In this document: positions 8,061-17,800 of the stretch, piece by piece
Numbering within the stretch: position 1 is the first letter of the stretch
Layout of the letters: each line of letters starts with the position of its first letter
Assembly (NCBI GenBank): GCA_903900705.1
Contig: CAIUOG010000022.1
Location: 1 to 64,000, forward strand
DNA from: an uncultured Acidobacteriia bacterium
Lineage (GTDB): Bacteria > Acidobacteriota > Terriglobia > Bryobacterales > Bryobacteraceae
Length of the DNA stretch: 64,000 bases
Direction: 5' to 3'
Notes under the pieces: model-generated
Database searches by the model: none
The model's input: only the letters and a program-made list of their open reading frames with translations
What the model was told of the DNA's origin: nothing
Program-made: the position numbers and the translations under genes

Positions 8061-9247
8061 GGCGCGGCGGGGGGCGCCAGCAGGCGCATGAGCGCGGGGA
8101 GCGGGATGGCGCTGGTGTTGGCGTCGAGCGGGTAGGTTTCCGTGCCGGGATAGACGACGAAGCGGCGGGTGACGCCGATATCGGCGCAGGCAATATGGAA
8201 GCCTTTGGCGGGCTTTGGAGAGCCGACGGACCGTTTGACTTCGATGGCCCAGAGACCGAGAGAGGGGATATCGAGAACGAGGTCGATTTCCGCTCCCTGC
8301 GTGGTGCGGTAGAAGGACGGGCGGGTGCCCTGTGGCGCGACGGCGAGAAGGTTTTCGATGACGAGGCCCTCCCACGTGGAGCCGGAGACGGGGTGGCCAA
8401 GCAGGCGCTCACGATCCTCAATGCCGAGCAGGGCATGAACGACGCCGCTGTCGCGCACGTAGGTTTTGGGACTGCGGACAAGGCGTTTGCCGGCGTTGGC
8501 GGCCCAGGGCTGGAGGCGGCGGACGAGGAAGAGGTCGACAAGGAGGTCGAGGTATCGGGCGATGGTTTGAGCGCTGACGGCGAGGCTTCCGGCGAGGCGG
8601 GCGGCGTTTAGCATCTGGCCCTGATTGTGGGCGAGCATCTCCCAGAAGCGGCGCAGGGTTTCGGCGGGAATCCGCGGGCCGAACATCGGGACGTCGCGCT
8701 CCAGGTAGGTCTGGATAAAAGAGACGCGCCAATCGAAGCTTTCGGCGTCATCACCGGCGAGGAAGCTATCGGGAAAACCGCCGCGAACCCAGAGGCGGTC
8801 GAGCCCGGCGGGGCCGAAGGGGTCGATTTCGGTGGCGGTGAACGGGGTGAGTTCGAGCTGGGCGATGCGACCGGCAAGGCTTTCGGACGACTGCCGGAGA
8901 AGCTCAATGGATGCTGAGCCGAGAACGAGGAACTGGCCGGTGCGGAGACCCCTGCGCCGCCGCTTGTCGATGACGCCGCGGAGAATCTGAAAGATCTCCG
9001 GCGCGCGGTGGATTTCATCGAGGACGACGAGGTGTCCCTCATGGGATGCGAGCCAGGCTTCGGGGTCGGACAGGCGGGCGCGATGGGAGGGGAGTTCGAG
9101 ATCGAGATAGACGGCGCGGTCACCAAGGGACTCGGCGACGCCGATGGCGAGGGTGGTTTTGCCAGCCTGGCGCGGGCCGACGAGACTGACGGCGGGGAAG
9201 CGCCGGAGGAGTTCGGTCAGGCGGATTTCGGCATGCCGGGATAGCAT
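8057..9247 (-). CDS. AAA-family ATPase with DUF4143 domain
   Basis: 396 residues. Walker A is G-P-R-Q-A-G-K-T-T (residues 24-32), Walker B V-V-L-D-E-I-H-R-A, then G-S-A-S sensor-like residues, and a C-terminal half with W-E-G-L-V-I-E-N-L and E-I-D-L-V-L-D...A-I-E-V-K-R, the nuclease-like core typical of DUF4143. This is a very common family of unknown function, found as orphan genes and suspected in stress or conflict roles. Start ATG 9247 is directly preceded by AT-rich promoter-like sequence. Convergent four-base overlap with the DUF1080 gene. No partner gene is evident. Confidence 0.85.
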   Translation of the reverse strand: MLSRHAEIRLTELLRRFPAVSLVGPRQAGKTTLAIGVAESLGDRAVYLDLELPSHRARLSDPEAWLASHEGHLVVLDEIHRAPEIFQILRGVIDKRRRRGLRTGQFLVLGSASIELLRQSSESLAGRIAQLELTPFTATEIDPFGPAGLDRLWVRGGFPDSFLAGDDAESFDWRVSFIQTYLERDVPMFGPRIPAETLRRFWEMLAHNQGQMLNAARLAGSLAVSAQTIARYLDLLVDLFLVRRLQPWAANAGKRLVRSPKTYVRDSGVVHALLGIEDRERLLGHPVSGSTWEGLVIENLLAVAPQGTRPSFYRTTQGAEIDLVLDIPSLGLWAIEVKRSVGSPKPAKGFHIACADIGVTRRFVVYPGTETYPLDANTSAIPLPALMRLLAPPAAP

Positions 9248-9297
9248 GGAATCATCTTACCATGTAAATCTTCTATTGCATGGCATAATTACATGGT

Positions 9298-10641
9298 TCA
9301 TTGCGTATTTTCGGTGCAGATGTTGCCGGAAATCGTATTGGCGGCGAGGGAGACGGCGGGGTCTGAGGCGACGCAACTGGCGGGGATGCCGAAGCCGGTG
9401 ATGGTGTTGCCGCGGATGACGTTGTCCCGGGTGGTGGCGGGGCGGCCACCGTTGGCGGCGAGGTAGATGCCGCTTTTGAGGAGCAGGGGCTGTTCGGCGA
9501 GGGCGTAGTTGCAGCGGGCGGTGAGGGCAGTTTCGCCGCAATGGGCGCGGTTCACGTCGAGAAAGCGGTTGTTCCGGATGGTGTTGTGCGTGCCGATGAC
9601 GAAGACGGCTCCGTAGGCGAAGCCCTGGAGCGTGTTTCCGGAGAGGTTGATATAAGAAGAGTCGGCGGCGGGGTGGTTGTTGCCGAAGACGATGCCGTAG
9701 TGGGAGGCGGGGTAGGCGTCGGCGGGCTTTTCGTTGATGCAGGAGTTGGCGGTGACGTCGCCGTGGTGGAAGCCGTCGAGATCGATGCACTGGCCGTTGA
9801 CGTCTGTGAAGTGGTTGTCGCGGTAGGTGGTGTGGTCGACGTTGCCGGCGGTGTCGAGCGCGACGGCGACGCCGTGATTTTCCACGTCGACGAAGCTGGT
9901 GGGAAAACCGAGGGACGCGCCGTCGTTGTTTTCGACGAGGACGTTTGTGGCATGGCCGATCTGAATGGCGTCGCGGCCGACGGTCTGGATGGTGTTGCCG
10001 TGGATGTGGCCGGCGGACTGGCGGGGCGAGCGGGAATAGGAGTGAGTCCAGATGGCGTTGCCGGAGATGCTGGAGAGCCGGGAGTTGCGGACTTCGAATT
10101 GGCTGACGCCTTCTTCGAGCAGAATGCCGCCGGTGGTGTTGTTGCGGCCGGCGCGGTTGAGAGTGCCGGAATCTTCGATATCAACGTTGTCGATGGTGAT
10201 GGCGGAAGAGGCGTTGACCAGAACGGGGAAGGCGCGGACGAGGCGGAAGCGCACCTTGCGGATGACGACGTGATGGCTGTTGCGGACGAGGATGCCGTTG
10301 GCGGAGTAGAAATCGGCAAAAGCGGCTTCGTTGAGGGGGAGGTACCAGTCGGATTTCAATTCGGACCGATTGCCGATGATGGTGAAGCCGGAGAGTTCGA
10401 CGTCTGTGCCGCCGGTGATGGCGATGGCGGCGGCGCCCTGAAAATCGGGGTCGAGCACGAGGGTGCTGCCGGCGGGGTCGCCGAGGATGCGGAGGTGGGT
10501 GGAGGTGGCGGGGAGGGCGAGGGGGCGGGAGAGGTGCGTCTCACCCGGGGGGAGGCGGACAAAGCCGGGATCGGCCAAAAACAGAAAAGTGAGCAGGGGG
10601 AGAAGCAAACACCACGATAACGCGCATATGATGGATGACAT
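9298..10641 (-). CDS. Secreted right-handed beta-helix protein
   Basis: 447 residues with an N-terminal hydrophobic signal segment (about residues 3-22). The rest shows the short repeats of parallel beta-helix proteins: recurrent N-x-(I/V)-x-x-N-x-(I/F) rungs such as I-R-G-N-T-I-T-G, I-H-G-N-T-I-Q-T, L-S-G-N-T-L-Q-G and I-R-N-N-R-F-L-D, as in pectate-lyase-like and NosD-like folds. Probably a periplasmic or extracellular polysaccharide-active or surface protein. No catalytic signature specific enough to name an activity. It is transcribed divergently from the metallo-beta-lactamase-fold gene with two bases between the chosen starts. Confidence 0.75.
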   Translation of the reverse strand: MSSIICALSWCLLLPLLTFLFLADPGFVRLPPGETHLSRPLALPATSTHLRILGDPAGSTLVLDPDFQGAAAIAITGGTDVELSGFTIIGNRSELKSDWYLPLNEAAFADFYSANGILVRNSHHVVIRKVRFRLVRAFPVLVNASSAITIDNVDIEDSGTLNRAGRNNTTGGILLEEGVSQFEVRNSRLSSISGNAIWTHSYSRSPRQSAGHIHGNTIQTVGRDAIQIGHATNVLVENNDGASLGFPTSFVDVENHGVAVALDTAGNVDHTTYRDNHFTDVNGQCIDLDGFHHGDVTANSCINEKPADAYPASHYGIVFGNNHPAADSSYINLSGNTLQGFAYGAVFVIGTHNTIRNNRFLDVNRAHCGETALTARCNYALAEQPLLLKSGIYLAANGGRPATTRDNVIRGNTITGFGIPASCVASDPAVSLAANTISGNICTENTQ

Positions 10642-10643
10642 CC

Positions 10644-11774
10644 ATGAGTTTGAAACACCTGAAACTGAAACATCTGCTGCTGCCCGCCCTCCTCGTCTGC
10701 ACGGGCCTTGGCAGCGCCCAAACGAAGCCGGCCGGGAAGCTGGAGATGTACTTTATCGATGTGGAAGGCGGGCATGCGTCGCTCTACGTCGGGCCGACGG
10801 GCGAATCCATGCTGATCGATACGGGCAGCCCGGGCGAGCGCGACGTGCAGCGGATTCTGGACGTAGCGGCGGCGGCGGGCGTGAAGCAGATCGACCATAT
10901 GCTGCTGACGCATTATCACAGCGACCATATTGGTGGCCTGCAGGAGCTGGCGAAGCGGATTCCGATTAAACATTTCATTGACCATGGGGAATCGGTAGAG
11001 CCGAAGGAGCAGATTCCGGGCTTCAAGGCGGCGTATGAGGAGATGTACGCGAAGATTCCGCGCACGGTGGTGAAGCCGGGCGACAAGATCAATTTCGCGG
11101 GCGTGAACGTGGTGGTGGTGACGTCGGTGGGCAAGGTGATCAGGACGCCGATTGCCGGTGCGCCGGGCGCGGGGAAGCCGAACCCGGAGTGCGCGGGGTT
11201 TGTGCCGCGGGATGAGTCGCGGGTGGATCCGGATAATCCGCAGTCGGTGGGGATTGTGATGTCGATCGGGAAGTTCCGGCATGTGAATCTGGGGGATTTT
11301 ACGTGGAATGCGGAGAAGGAGCTGATGTGCCCGAATAATCCGATTGGCACGGTGGATCTTTATCTGACGTCGCACCACGGGATTGATCAATCGGGTTCGC
11401 CGGCGCTGGTGCATGCGCTTGCGCCGCGGGTGGCAGTGATGCATAACTCGACGCGGAAGGGTGGCGCGGTGCAGACGATGAACACGCTGTACACGTCACC
11501 GGGCCTCGAGAACATCTGGCAGTTGCACTGGGCGTATGCGGCGGGGACGGAGCTGAATTCGCCGGGGCTGTTTATCGCGAATCCGGAAGACCCGGCGACG
11601 CTGGCGGCGGTGTTGACGACGCCGGCGGGACAGGGCCGGGGAGCGGGCGGACGCGGGGCGGGACATAATACGGGTCCGGCGTTTTATATCAAGGCTTCGG
11701 CTTCGGCGGATGGGTCATTCACGGTGACCAACACGCGGAATAACTTCAGCAAGACGTACGCGGCTCGGAAGTAG
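10644..11774 (+). CDS. Secreted metallo-beta-lactamase-fold hydrolase (ComEC C-terminal-like)
   Basis: About 376 residues with signal peptide (K-H-L-L-L-P-A-L-L-V-C-T-G-L-G-S-A-Q). The metal-binding motif H-Y-H-S-D-H-I-G-G is at about residues 90-98, after D-V-E-G-G-H-A-S-L and M-L-I-D-T-G-S, the order seen in the hydrolase domain of ComEC-like and related proteins. Further ligands are plausible in L-G-D-F-T-W and T-S-H-H-G-I-D. Role unknown; secretion excludes a standard cytoplasmic nuclease role. ATG 10635 is an alternative start three codons earlier but would overlap the divergent gene. Confidence 0.78.
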   Translation: MSLKHLKLKHLLLPALLVCTGLGSAQTKPAGKLEMYFIDVEGGHASLYVGPTGESMLIDTGSPGERDVQRILDVAAAAGVKQIDHMLLTHYHSDHIGGLQELAKRIPIKHFIDHGESVEPKEQIPGFKAAYEEMYAKIPRTVVKPGDKINFAGVNVVVVTSVGKVIRTPIAGAPGAGKPNPECAGFVPRDESRVDPDNPQSVGIVMSIGKFRHVNLGDFTWNAEKELMCPNNPIGTVDLYLTSHHGIDQSGSPALVHALAPRVAVMHNSTRKGGAVQTMNTLYTSPGLENIWQLHWAYAAGTELNSPGLFIANPEDPATLAAVLTTPAGQGRGAGGRGAGHNTGPAFYIKASASADGSFTVTNTRNNFSKTYAARK

Positions 11775-11782
11775 CACGACAA

Positions 11783-11808
11783 AGGGGGCAGGCACTTCCC
11801 TGCCCCCT
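11783..11808. terminator. Hairpin between convergent genes, probable bidirectional terminator
   Basis: Stem AGGGGGCAGG (11783-11792) pairs perfectly with CCTGCCCCCT (11799-11808) around a six-base loop. It lies between two convergent stop codons. The T tracts are short on both sides (GAGTTT on plus, TTTG on minus), so termination may be moderate. Confidence 0.6.
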
Positions 11809-11843
11809 GAGTTTCCGGCCCCTGATTTTCCCTCTCAGGGCAC

Positions 11844-13733
11844 TTACTTCAAAGTGACGTAGACACCGCTCTGCGTCGTGACGCCCCCCACCGAAAACAG
11901 CACAGCCTGATCGCCACTTCCGGCGGACGGCACCACCACGTTGAACTGATACAGGCCGGCGGCGACGATACCTCCGAAATTGACCTGCGCGGCCACGTTG
12001 CCGATGGTCACGGTGGGCAGGGTCGCGAGCGGGGCCGCGCCGGAGTACAACTGTCCGGCGGGAATGACGGGCGTGGTGGGACCGAAGCCGACGCCGTAGA
12101 AAACGAGCGTTTCGCCAGCGGAGACGGGGCGCGTGGTGTAGGGGAATGCGCCGGAAGGTCCAATAATGTCGTACCCGCCGCCGCTGTTGCCGGGGCTGTT
12201 GGGCGTAAAGACGACGGCTGCCGCATACTTGCTGTTCAGCAGGCTGAGCGAAGGCGCGACGGAGGCGAGATTGACCACCTGATTCGTGTTGCCGGCGGGG
12301 GTGATGACGAAGACGAAAACGGCATTGCCGACATTCGCGTCATCAGGGACCTGGGCGTTGATCTGGGTCGGGCTGACATACCAGAGGTAGGCCGGCTTGT
12401 TATCGATGAGGACGGAGGTCTGGCCGAGAGCGGTGGGGAAATCGCTGTTCCAGGACACGGTGGTGGAGGCGAGATTGGTGCCGTAGATGGAGATCCAGGA
12501 ACCCGGCGCGATGGTGCCGGAACTGCTGTAGACGGGGACGATGCCGGCCGATTTGATGGTGGGCACGGAGCCGGTGGCGGGGATGAGCGCGCGAATCCGG
12601 GAGTCTTTGTAGCCGGAGGTGGAACCGCAGGCCATATAGAGCCAGCCGTTGCTGCCGAGAGCGATGCCGGACGGGTTGGCGATGGTCGCCGCGCCGGCGG
12701 GTCCCGCGTCACCGTAGCTGCCGGGGTCGCCGGTGCCGGCGATGGTGTTGATGTTGCCGTTGGTGGTGATTTCCCGAATCACGTCGTTGCCGGTATCGGA
12801 AATGAAGACATTACCGGCGCCGTCGACCGCGATGCCGAGAGGCTGCGAAACCATGGAGTGGGTGGCTACGCCGGAATCCCCAAAGTAGCCAGGGTTGCCG
12901 TTGCCGGCGATGGAGTTGATGAGGCCGCCGGAGATTTTGCGGATGGCGCTGTTCAGAAAATCGGCGATGTAGAGGTTGCCGGCTCCATCGAGGGCGAGAC
13001 CAGCGGGGCCGACGTTGGCGAGGGCGGGCGCGCCACCGTCACCAATCGCGCCGGCGCTGCCGTTCTGGCCGTTACCCGCGTAGGTGGTGATGATGCCCGA
13101 GGCGTCGACTTTGCGGACGCGGCGGTTGCCGGTGTCAGAAATATAGAGGTTTCCGGATTTATCGGGCAGGACAAAGCGGGGCAGGCTGAGGTTCGCGCTG
13201 GTGGCGGGGCCGCCATCGCCCACACCGCCGTTGGCGAAGGTATTGGCGCTGCCGGCCACGGTGGTGATGATGCCTGTGCCCGCGGCGACCTTGCGGATGC
13301 GGTTATTGGTCGTATCGGCGATGAAAACGTTGCCCTGGGTGTCGACCGCTACGGCAGTGGGGCCGTGGAGGGCGGCTTTGGTGGCGAGGCCGCCATCGCC
13401 GGAGAAGCCGGGCGTGCCGTTGAGGCCGGCGAAGGTGGAGATGACGCCGCTGGGGGCGACTTTGCGGATCAGGTTGTTGCCGGTGTCGGCAATGAAGATG
13501 TTCCCGGCGGAATCGACGGCGACGGCGGAAGGGTCGTTGAGGTAGGCGTTGGTGGCGGGCTGGCCGTCACCGATGCTGGTGATGTAGGGCGCGCCGCCCG
13601 CGAGGGTGTTGATGATGTAGCCCTGCGCGAAGGTGAGTTGCGGCGCGAGAAGGGCGGCGATGACGCCGGAGAAAAAACGGATACGGTGAACGCTGAGAAG
13701 CAAACGAATCTCCCTGAAATGTGAAACAAACAC
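11844..13733 (-). CDS. Secreted NHL-repeat protein with TIGR03437-like C-terminal domain
   Basis: 629 residues. After a signal peptide (ending near L-T-F-A-Q-G) come six NHL-type beta-propeller repeats of about 55 residues, each with a core like A-V-D-S-A-G-N-I-F-I-A-D-T-G-N-N followed by I-R-K-V. Residues from about 385 form the C-terminal domain abundant in Solibacter: G-T-I-A-P-G-S-W-I-S-I-Y-G-T-N-L-A, then Y-V-S-P-T-Q-I-N-A-Q-V-P, then V-F-Y-G-V-G-F-G-P-T-T-P. Such proteins are extracellular and of unknown function, expected to bind ligands or partners by the propeller. It is the strongest taxonomic pointer in the window. It is the last of four minus-strand surface/secretion genes. Confidence 0.88.
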   Translation of the reverse strand: MFVSHFREIRLLLSVHRIRFFSGVIAALLAPQLTFAQGYIINTLAGGAPYITSIGDGQPATNAYLNDPSAVAVDSAGNIFIADTGNNLIRKVAPSGVISTFAGLNGTPGFSGDGGLATKAALHGPTAVAVDTQGNVFIADTTNNRIRKVAAGTGIITTVAGSANTFANGGVGDGGPATSANLSLPRFVLPDKSGNLYISDTGNRRVRKVDASGIITTYAGNGQNGSAGAIGDGGAPALANVGPAGLALDGAGNLYIADFLNSAIRKISGGLINSIAGNGNPGYFGDSGVATHSMVSQPLGIAVDGAGNVFISDTGNDVIREITTNGNINTIAGTGDPGSYGDAGPAGAATIANPSGIALGSNGWLYMACGSTSGYKDSRIRALIPATGSVPTIKSAGIVPVYSSSGTIAPGSWISIYGTNLASTTVSWNSDFPTALGQTSVLIDNKPAYLWYVSPTQINAQVPDDANVGNAVFVFVITPAGNTNQVVNLASVAPSLSLLNSKYAAAVVFTPNSPGNSGGGYDIIGPSGAFPYTTRPVSAGETLVFYGVGFGPTTPVIPAGQLYSGAAPLATLPTVTIGNVAAQVNFGGIVAAGLYQFNVVVPSAGSGDQAVLFSVGGVTTQSGVYVTLK

Positions 13734-13806
13734 GATCTCGGGTAGACGCGCCGCGCGGTGGAGCGGTTACAAAATCCTGCCCGGTAAAGTCTTGTAAATA
13801 TTCAGG

Positions 13807-14736
13807 TTACAGGGCAGAGAGCTTGCGGCGGGCCAGGGGCACGGCAAATGCGGCCGGGGGATTGTGGGCGAGCGCCTTCGAGGCCTTTTCGTACAGAGCC
13901 CCGGCCTCAGCTTTGTGACCCAGCTTTTCGTGGGTATCGGCCAGGAGGCACTGGATCATGGGGTCGTTGGAATCGGCCTTTGACAGGCGGGCGAGAGCCG
14001 TCTCGTAGTCGCCGCGATAGTAGGCAACGTAGCCCTCCAGATAGGGGAGGAAGCGGGCCTGCGCCTTCGCCATTTCCGGGTCGGCTTCGAGCAGAGCGGC
14101 GGCGGCTTTCACGTGTTTATCCGCTTCGGTCTGGTTGCCCCGGCGGGCGGCGATCCGGGCCTGGGCATTTTCCCAGCGGAACTCCCAGAGGTTTTTGCGG
14201 TCCGGCGTGATATCGGGCTGTCTGAGGCCAAGCTGGTGGCCGGTGAGATACCACTGCCAGGCCACGTCGAGGCTGCCGGCGTCGAGACAGACCCGCGCGG
14301 CTTCATCGGCAATCTCGCCCTGCTGGTAGAAGTCTTTGGTGGCAACGTAATAGCTAAGGACACGCTGTTCGTACTCCACGGTTTTGGAGCAGTTGCCACT
14401 GAAGGCCCAGGACATCGCCATGGCGCGTTCGGCGGCGGCTTTGGACTGGGGAGTGGAGGCGGAGTCGATTGCTTTCTGAAAGTGGGCGCGGGCCTCGTCA
14501 CCGCGGCCCAGCTGGTCGAGCAGGACGCCGGCGGCGTTGTTGGCGGGCGCGGAGTCCGGCATGGCCTTCAGGATGGCCGCATAGAGGGCAAGAGCCTCGG
14601 CGGGCTTCCCTTCCCTGACGAGTTGGTTGCCCTGGCGGATGAAGTCGGGCTGGCTGCCCTGCGGGGGCTGAGCGGTTAGAAGTCCGCCGAAGAGAAGGCC
14701 CGCGAGTGCGGCAGTGAAGAAGAGTTGACGTGTCAT
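13807..14736 (-). CDS. Secreted/periplasmic TPR protein
   Basis: 309 residues; signal peptide M-T-R-Q-L-F-F-T-A-A-L-A-G-L-L-F-G-G-L-L then T-A-Q. Several tetratricopeptide units follow, for example the pair around E-G-K-P-A-E-A-L-A-L-Y-A-A-I-L-K-A-M-P and N-N-A-A-G-V-L-L-D-Q-L-G-R-G-D-E-A, and another near Y-R-G-D-Y-E-T-A-L-A-R-L-S-K-A. Probably a protein-protein adaptor in the envelope. Start ATG 14736 is chosen for the signal peptide; the frame stays open upstream into the giant gene but that part is not coding-like. It lies just after the giant repeat protein, separated by a hairpin terminator. Confidence 0.8.
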   Translation of the reverse strand: MTRQLFFTAALAGLLFGGLLTAQPPQGSQPDFIRQGNQLVREGKPAEALALYAAILKAMPDSAPANNAAGVLLDQLGRGDEARAHFQKAIDSASTPQSKAAAERAMAMSWAFSGNCSKTVEYEQRVLSYYVATKDFYQQGEIADEAARVCLDAGSLDVAWQWYLTGHQLGLRQPDITPDRKNLWEFRWENAQARIAARRGNQTEADKHVKAAAALLEADPEMAKAQARFLPYLEGYVAYYRGDYETALARLSKADSNDPMIQCLLADTHEKLGHKAEAGALYEKASKALAHNPPAAFAVPLARRKLSAL

Positions 14737-14770
14737 AGATAGCTGCCCTGCATCCGAAAGTAGCAGAAAG

Positions 14771-14798
14771 GCGAGCCTGGCGTTGCCGCCAGGCTCGC
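14771..14798 (-). terminator. Rho-independent-type hairpin after the giant gene
   Basis: Perfect 12-base stem (14771-14782 with 14787-14798). On the minus strand the four-base loop reads GCAA, a stable GNRA tetraloop, and the stem is followed by CTTTCT. It sits six bases past the stop of the 4812-codon gene and 35 bases before the TPR start. The T tract is interrupted, so read-through to the TPR gene is possible. Confidence 0.65.
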
Positions 14799-14804
14799 TT
14801 CGAT

Positions 14805-17800
14805 TTACGGGGCCGTGCTGAACGGGAAGACGCGCTGGTTGTAATCCGCCACTCCGGCGATGCTGTAGGACGGGAAGTTGTAGTAAATCCAGATGCGGTA
14901 CTGCGTGTTGCCGGTCAGTGAGCCGTTCACCTGCACGTTGACGGTCTTCTGATCCGCCGATTGCGTTATGGTCAGCGGAACGCTGATGCGATTGTTCGAG
15001 GTATCGGAGAGCCAGATGGTACGGACGGCGCTGGCGTAGTCGATGGCGTTGTCCCACGTGAAGGTGAAGACGGGGTTGGTCTTCAGGACATTGGAGACAT
15101 TGCTGTTCTGTGGCAGGGGAACCGTGGCGGGCGTGGCCGTGGTGACGGTCGCCGACTGGAAGTTCGGTGGGTTGACGTTGAAATCCTGCCCGGTGGTGAA
15201 ACTCAGCGTGTAAGGGGCCGCCAGGACGTTGCCCGCAACGTCCTGAACGCCACTCGCCACGATGGTGTGGAGGGTGCCCGAAGAGAGGAGCGCGGAGGGC
15301 GCGATCCGGACCACGGTATCGTCCGTGTAAACTCCGTTGTTCAGGTAGGCGGTAACCGGAGCGCCATCAAGCGTGATGGAACCCAGGCTGGTGCCGCGCA
15401 CCGGTTCGCTGAAGATCAGTTCGGGAACCACGTTGGTGGGAACACCGGTGAGGCCGTTGACCGGATTGGTGGCAATGACCGTGGGCGACGCGACGTCTGA
15501 AGAAGCGCCTGTGGCGAAACCCTGACTGCCGGCGTTCATGGCGTTGCCATTGAGGTCGGTCGCGCCACCCCAGTAATAGCGCATGTTGCCGACGTTGGGG
15601 CTGAGTGGAGCCGACGGCACGATGGTAACTGTGGTGAGATCCGCGCTGATATTGGTGACCGACGCGGGGTACGGCTGGCCGGCGGGGTAGCTGTTGTCGT
15701 AGTAGAAGAAGCAGCAGGAGTTGCCGCCGGTCGGATTCCCACCCACGGTACTGGGGTCGAGCGGCTTATTGAACCGGAGCGTGAAGGTGGTATTCAGAGG
15801 CACGTTCGTGTCGTTGTCTCCATCGATGCTCTGCTGGATGACGGACGGGGCGCCGAAATCCGCTCCTGCGCCGGTGCTGAAGGTGACAACGCGGTCCGGA
15901 ACGGCCGCTCCTGTCATATCCGTAACGGCCGGTGAGACATGCACGACGACGGAGGAACTGTCGGGCAATGGCACGAGAGGCGTGACGTTCATGACCGTGT
16001 AGGCATTGTTCGGCGTGCTGTAGCTGTAGGTATACGGCAGATTCACGCCACTGGTGAGGGACACGGAGGACGGTGAGACGGTGAGCGGGTCGATCAGTTT
16101 GTTGAAGACGATCCGGACGGGCGCGTTGTCGCCGATGCCGGTGACGCCGTTGACGGGAGTGATGGAACTGACCATTACCGGAGTGTTGTCATGGGAACCA
16201 GGCTGGATGTAGAAGTAGAAGCCATCGCCCGCGAAGGCGTTGGCGCTCAGGTCCTTAATGCCGCTGGTGAGTTGAACCGCGACGTACTGGTTGGTGGCGA
16301 GGTCGCCGGAAGGCGTAAAGCGCAACACGGTGTTGTTGTTCACGAGCGAGATGGCGCCGGGTACGAGGGGTCCGCTGCCGGGAGTACTGCTGCTGCTCCG
16401 GACATTGAAGGTGGTGCTGTCGACGGTGGACGGGTCGATCGGTTCACAGAACTGAACGTCGATGACCGGATTGGTGATGTAGTTGCCGTAGCTGTTCCGG
16501 CTGGGGCTGTAGCCCGTGATGGTGGGCACGGTGCAGGACGGCGCCTGGGTGGTGAACGAGAAATAATACGAGTTCATCGGATTCAGATTCACGTCGGTCA
16601 CTGCCGCGGTGACCCAGACTTCGATGAGGGTTCCGGGCACGAAGTTGGCTGCCGGGGTCCACACCATGCCATGCTGGTCCGCCGTGAGTGAGACGGAGCC
16701 GGCAATGAGCATGCCGTTCTGCGCCACCTGCAGTCCGTTGTGCGCGCTGGCCAGATTGATCTGCGAGTTGGTAAAGATGGTGATTTTGCCGTTGAGAGGC
16801 GCACCGTTGCCGGGGCGGACCTGAATCACGCTCGGATTGAAGCTGAGAGGCTGCGGCTCGGTGGTGAACGCGGCGTGGTAGGCGGCGGCCATGTTATTAC
16901 CCGCATAGTCCTTCACGCTGGTATTGGCCGAAACCGTGATGTTGGTGCTGAAGGGCAGCGTCTGGCTGAGATAGACCGTGCGGCGGTCCCCCGAGATGCT
17001 GACACCCGCGCCGAGATTGGCCGAACCCTGATAAAGGGCAAAATTGGCGTTGTTCACCGTGGACGGATCAAGCGACTTATTGAAGGTCAGGGCGACGGTG
17101 GTGATGGGGCCCACGCCCGTGGAACCGTTGGCGGGGGTGACATTGATCACGGCGGGCGGCGTCGTGTCCGCCACGGAAGCGGTACTGAACGTCGCGTTGT
17201 AGAGATACGGGTTATCGAAGGGGTTACCCGCGAGGTCGGTCATCCAGGTAGTGAACGGATAAACGAAGACTCCGAGGGTGGCGCCCGGGGGCAGGGCGAC
17301 GGCCGGAGTGAAGCTCAGATGGTTGGCGTCGACAATGGCGGTAGCGCCGGCGATGCGGCGGGAACAGTCGTTCGAGTAGCACACCACGAGGCTGTCCTGC
17401 ACCAGGCTATCCGGATTGAAAGGCTTACTGAACGTGACGGTGACCACTTTGTTCAGCGGCACGCCGGTGGAACCGGGTGAGGGGTCGGTGAGGCTGACGC
17501 CGCCGTGACTGGTGTCTGAAAGGCCTGAAGCCGAGGTGACAAACGAACCGGAGTAGGCGGAAACCGGGTTGCCCTGCTGGTCTGTGAAAGCCCCGAGGGC
17601 AACCTGGAGCGTGTAACTCGTGTTGGCTGCGAGCAGGCCGGGCAGAGCGAGATTCAGAGTGACACCGTCGCCGGCCAGGGTGGCGGTGGTACCCGCCACG
17701 CCGGAGAGAGTGAGGCTGCCGGCGCTGACGGAGGTGGGCGCTATGGGCTTGCTGAGCCGAACGGAAAGAATGGGGTTGACCGGAACTCCAACGCTCCCCG

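Noticed and set aside
8057-9247. DUF4143 ATPase as part of a toxin-antitoxin or defence unit
   Set aside because: It stands alone between a DUF1080 protein and a beta-helix protein, with no partner gene or mobile-element sign.
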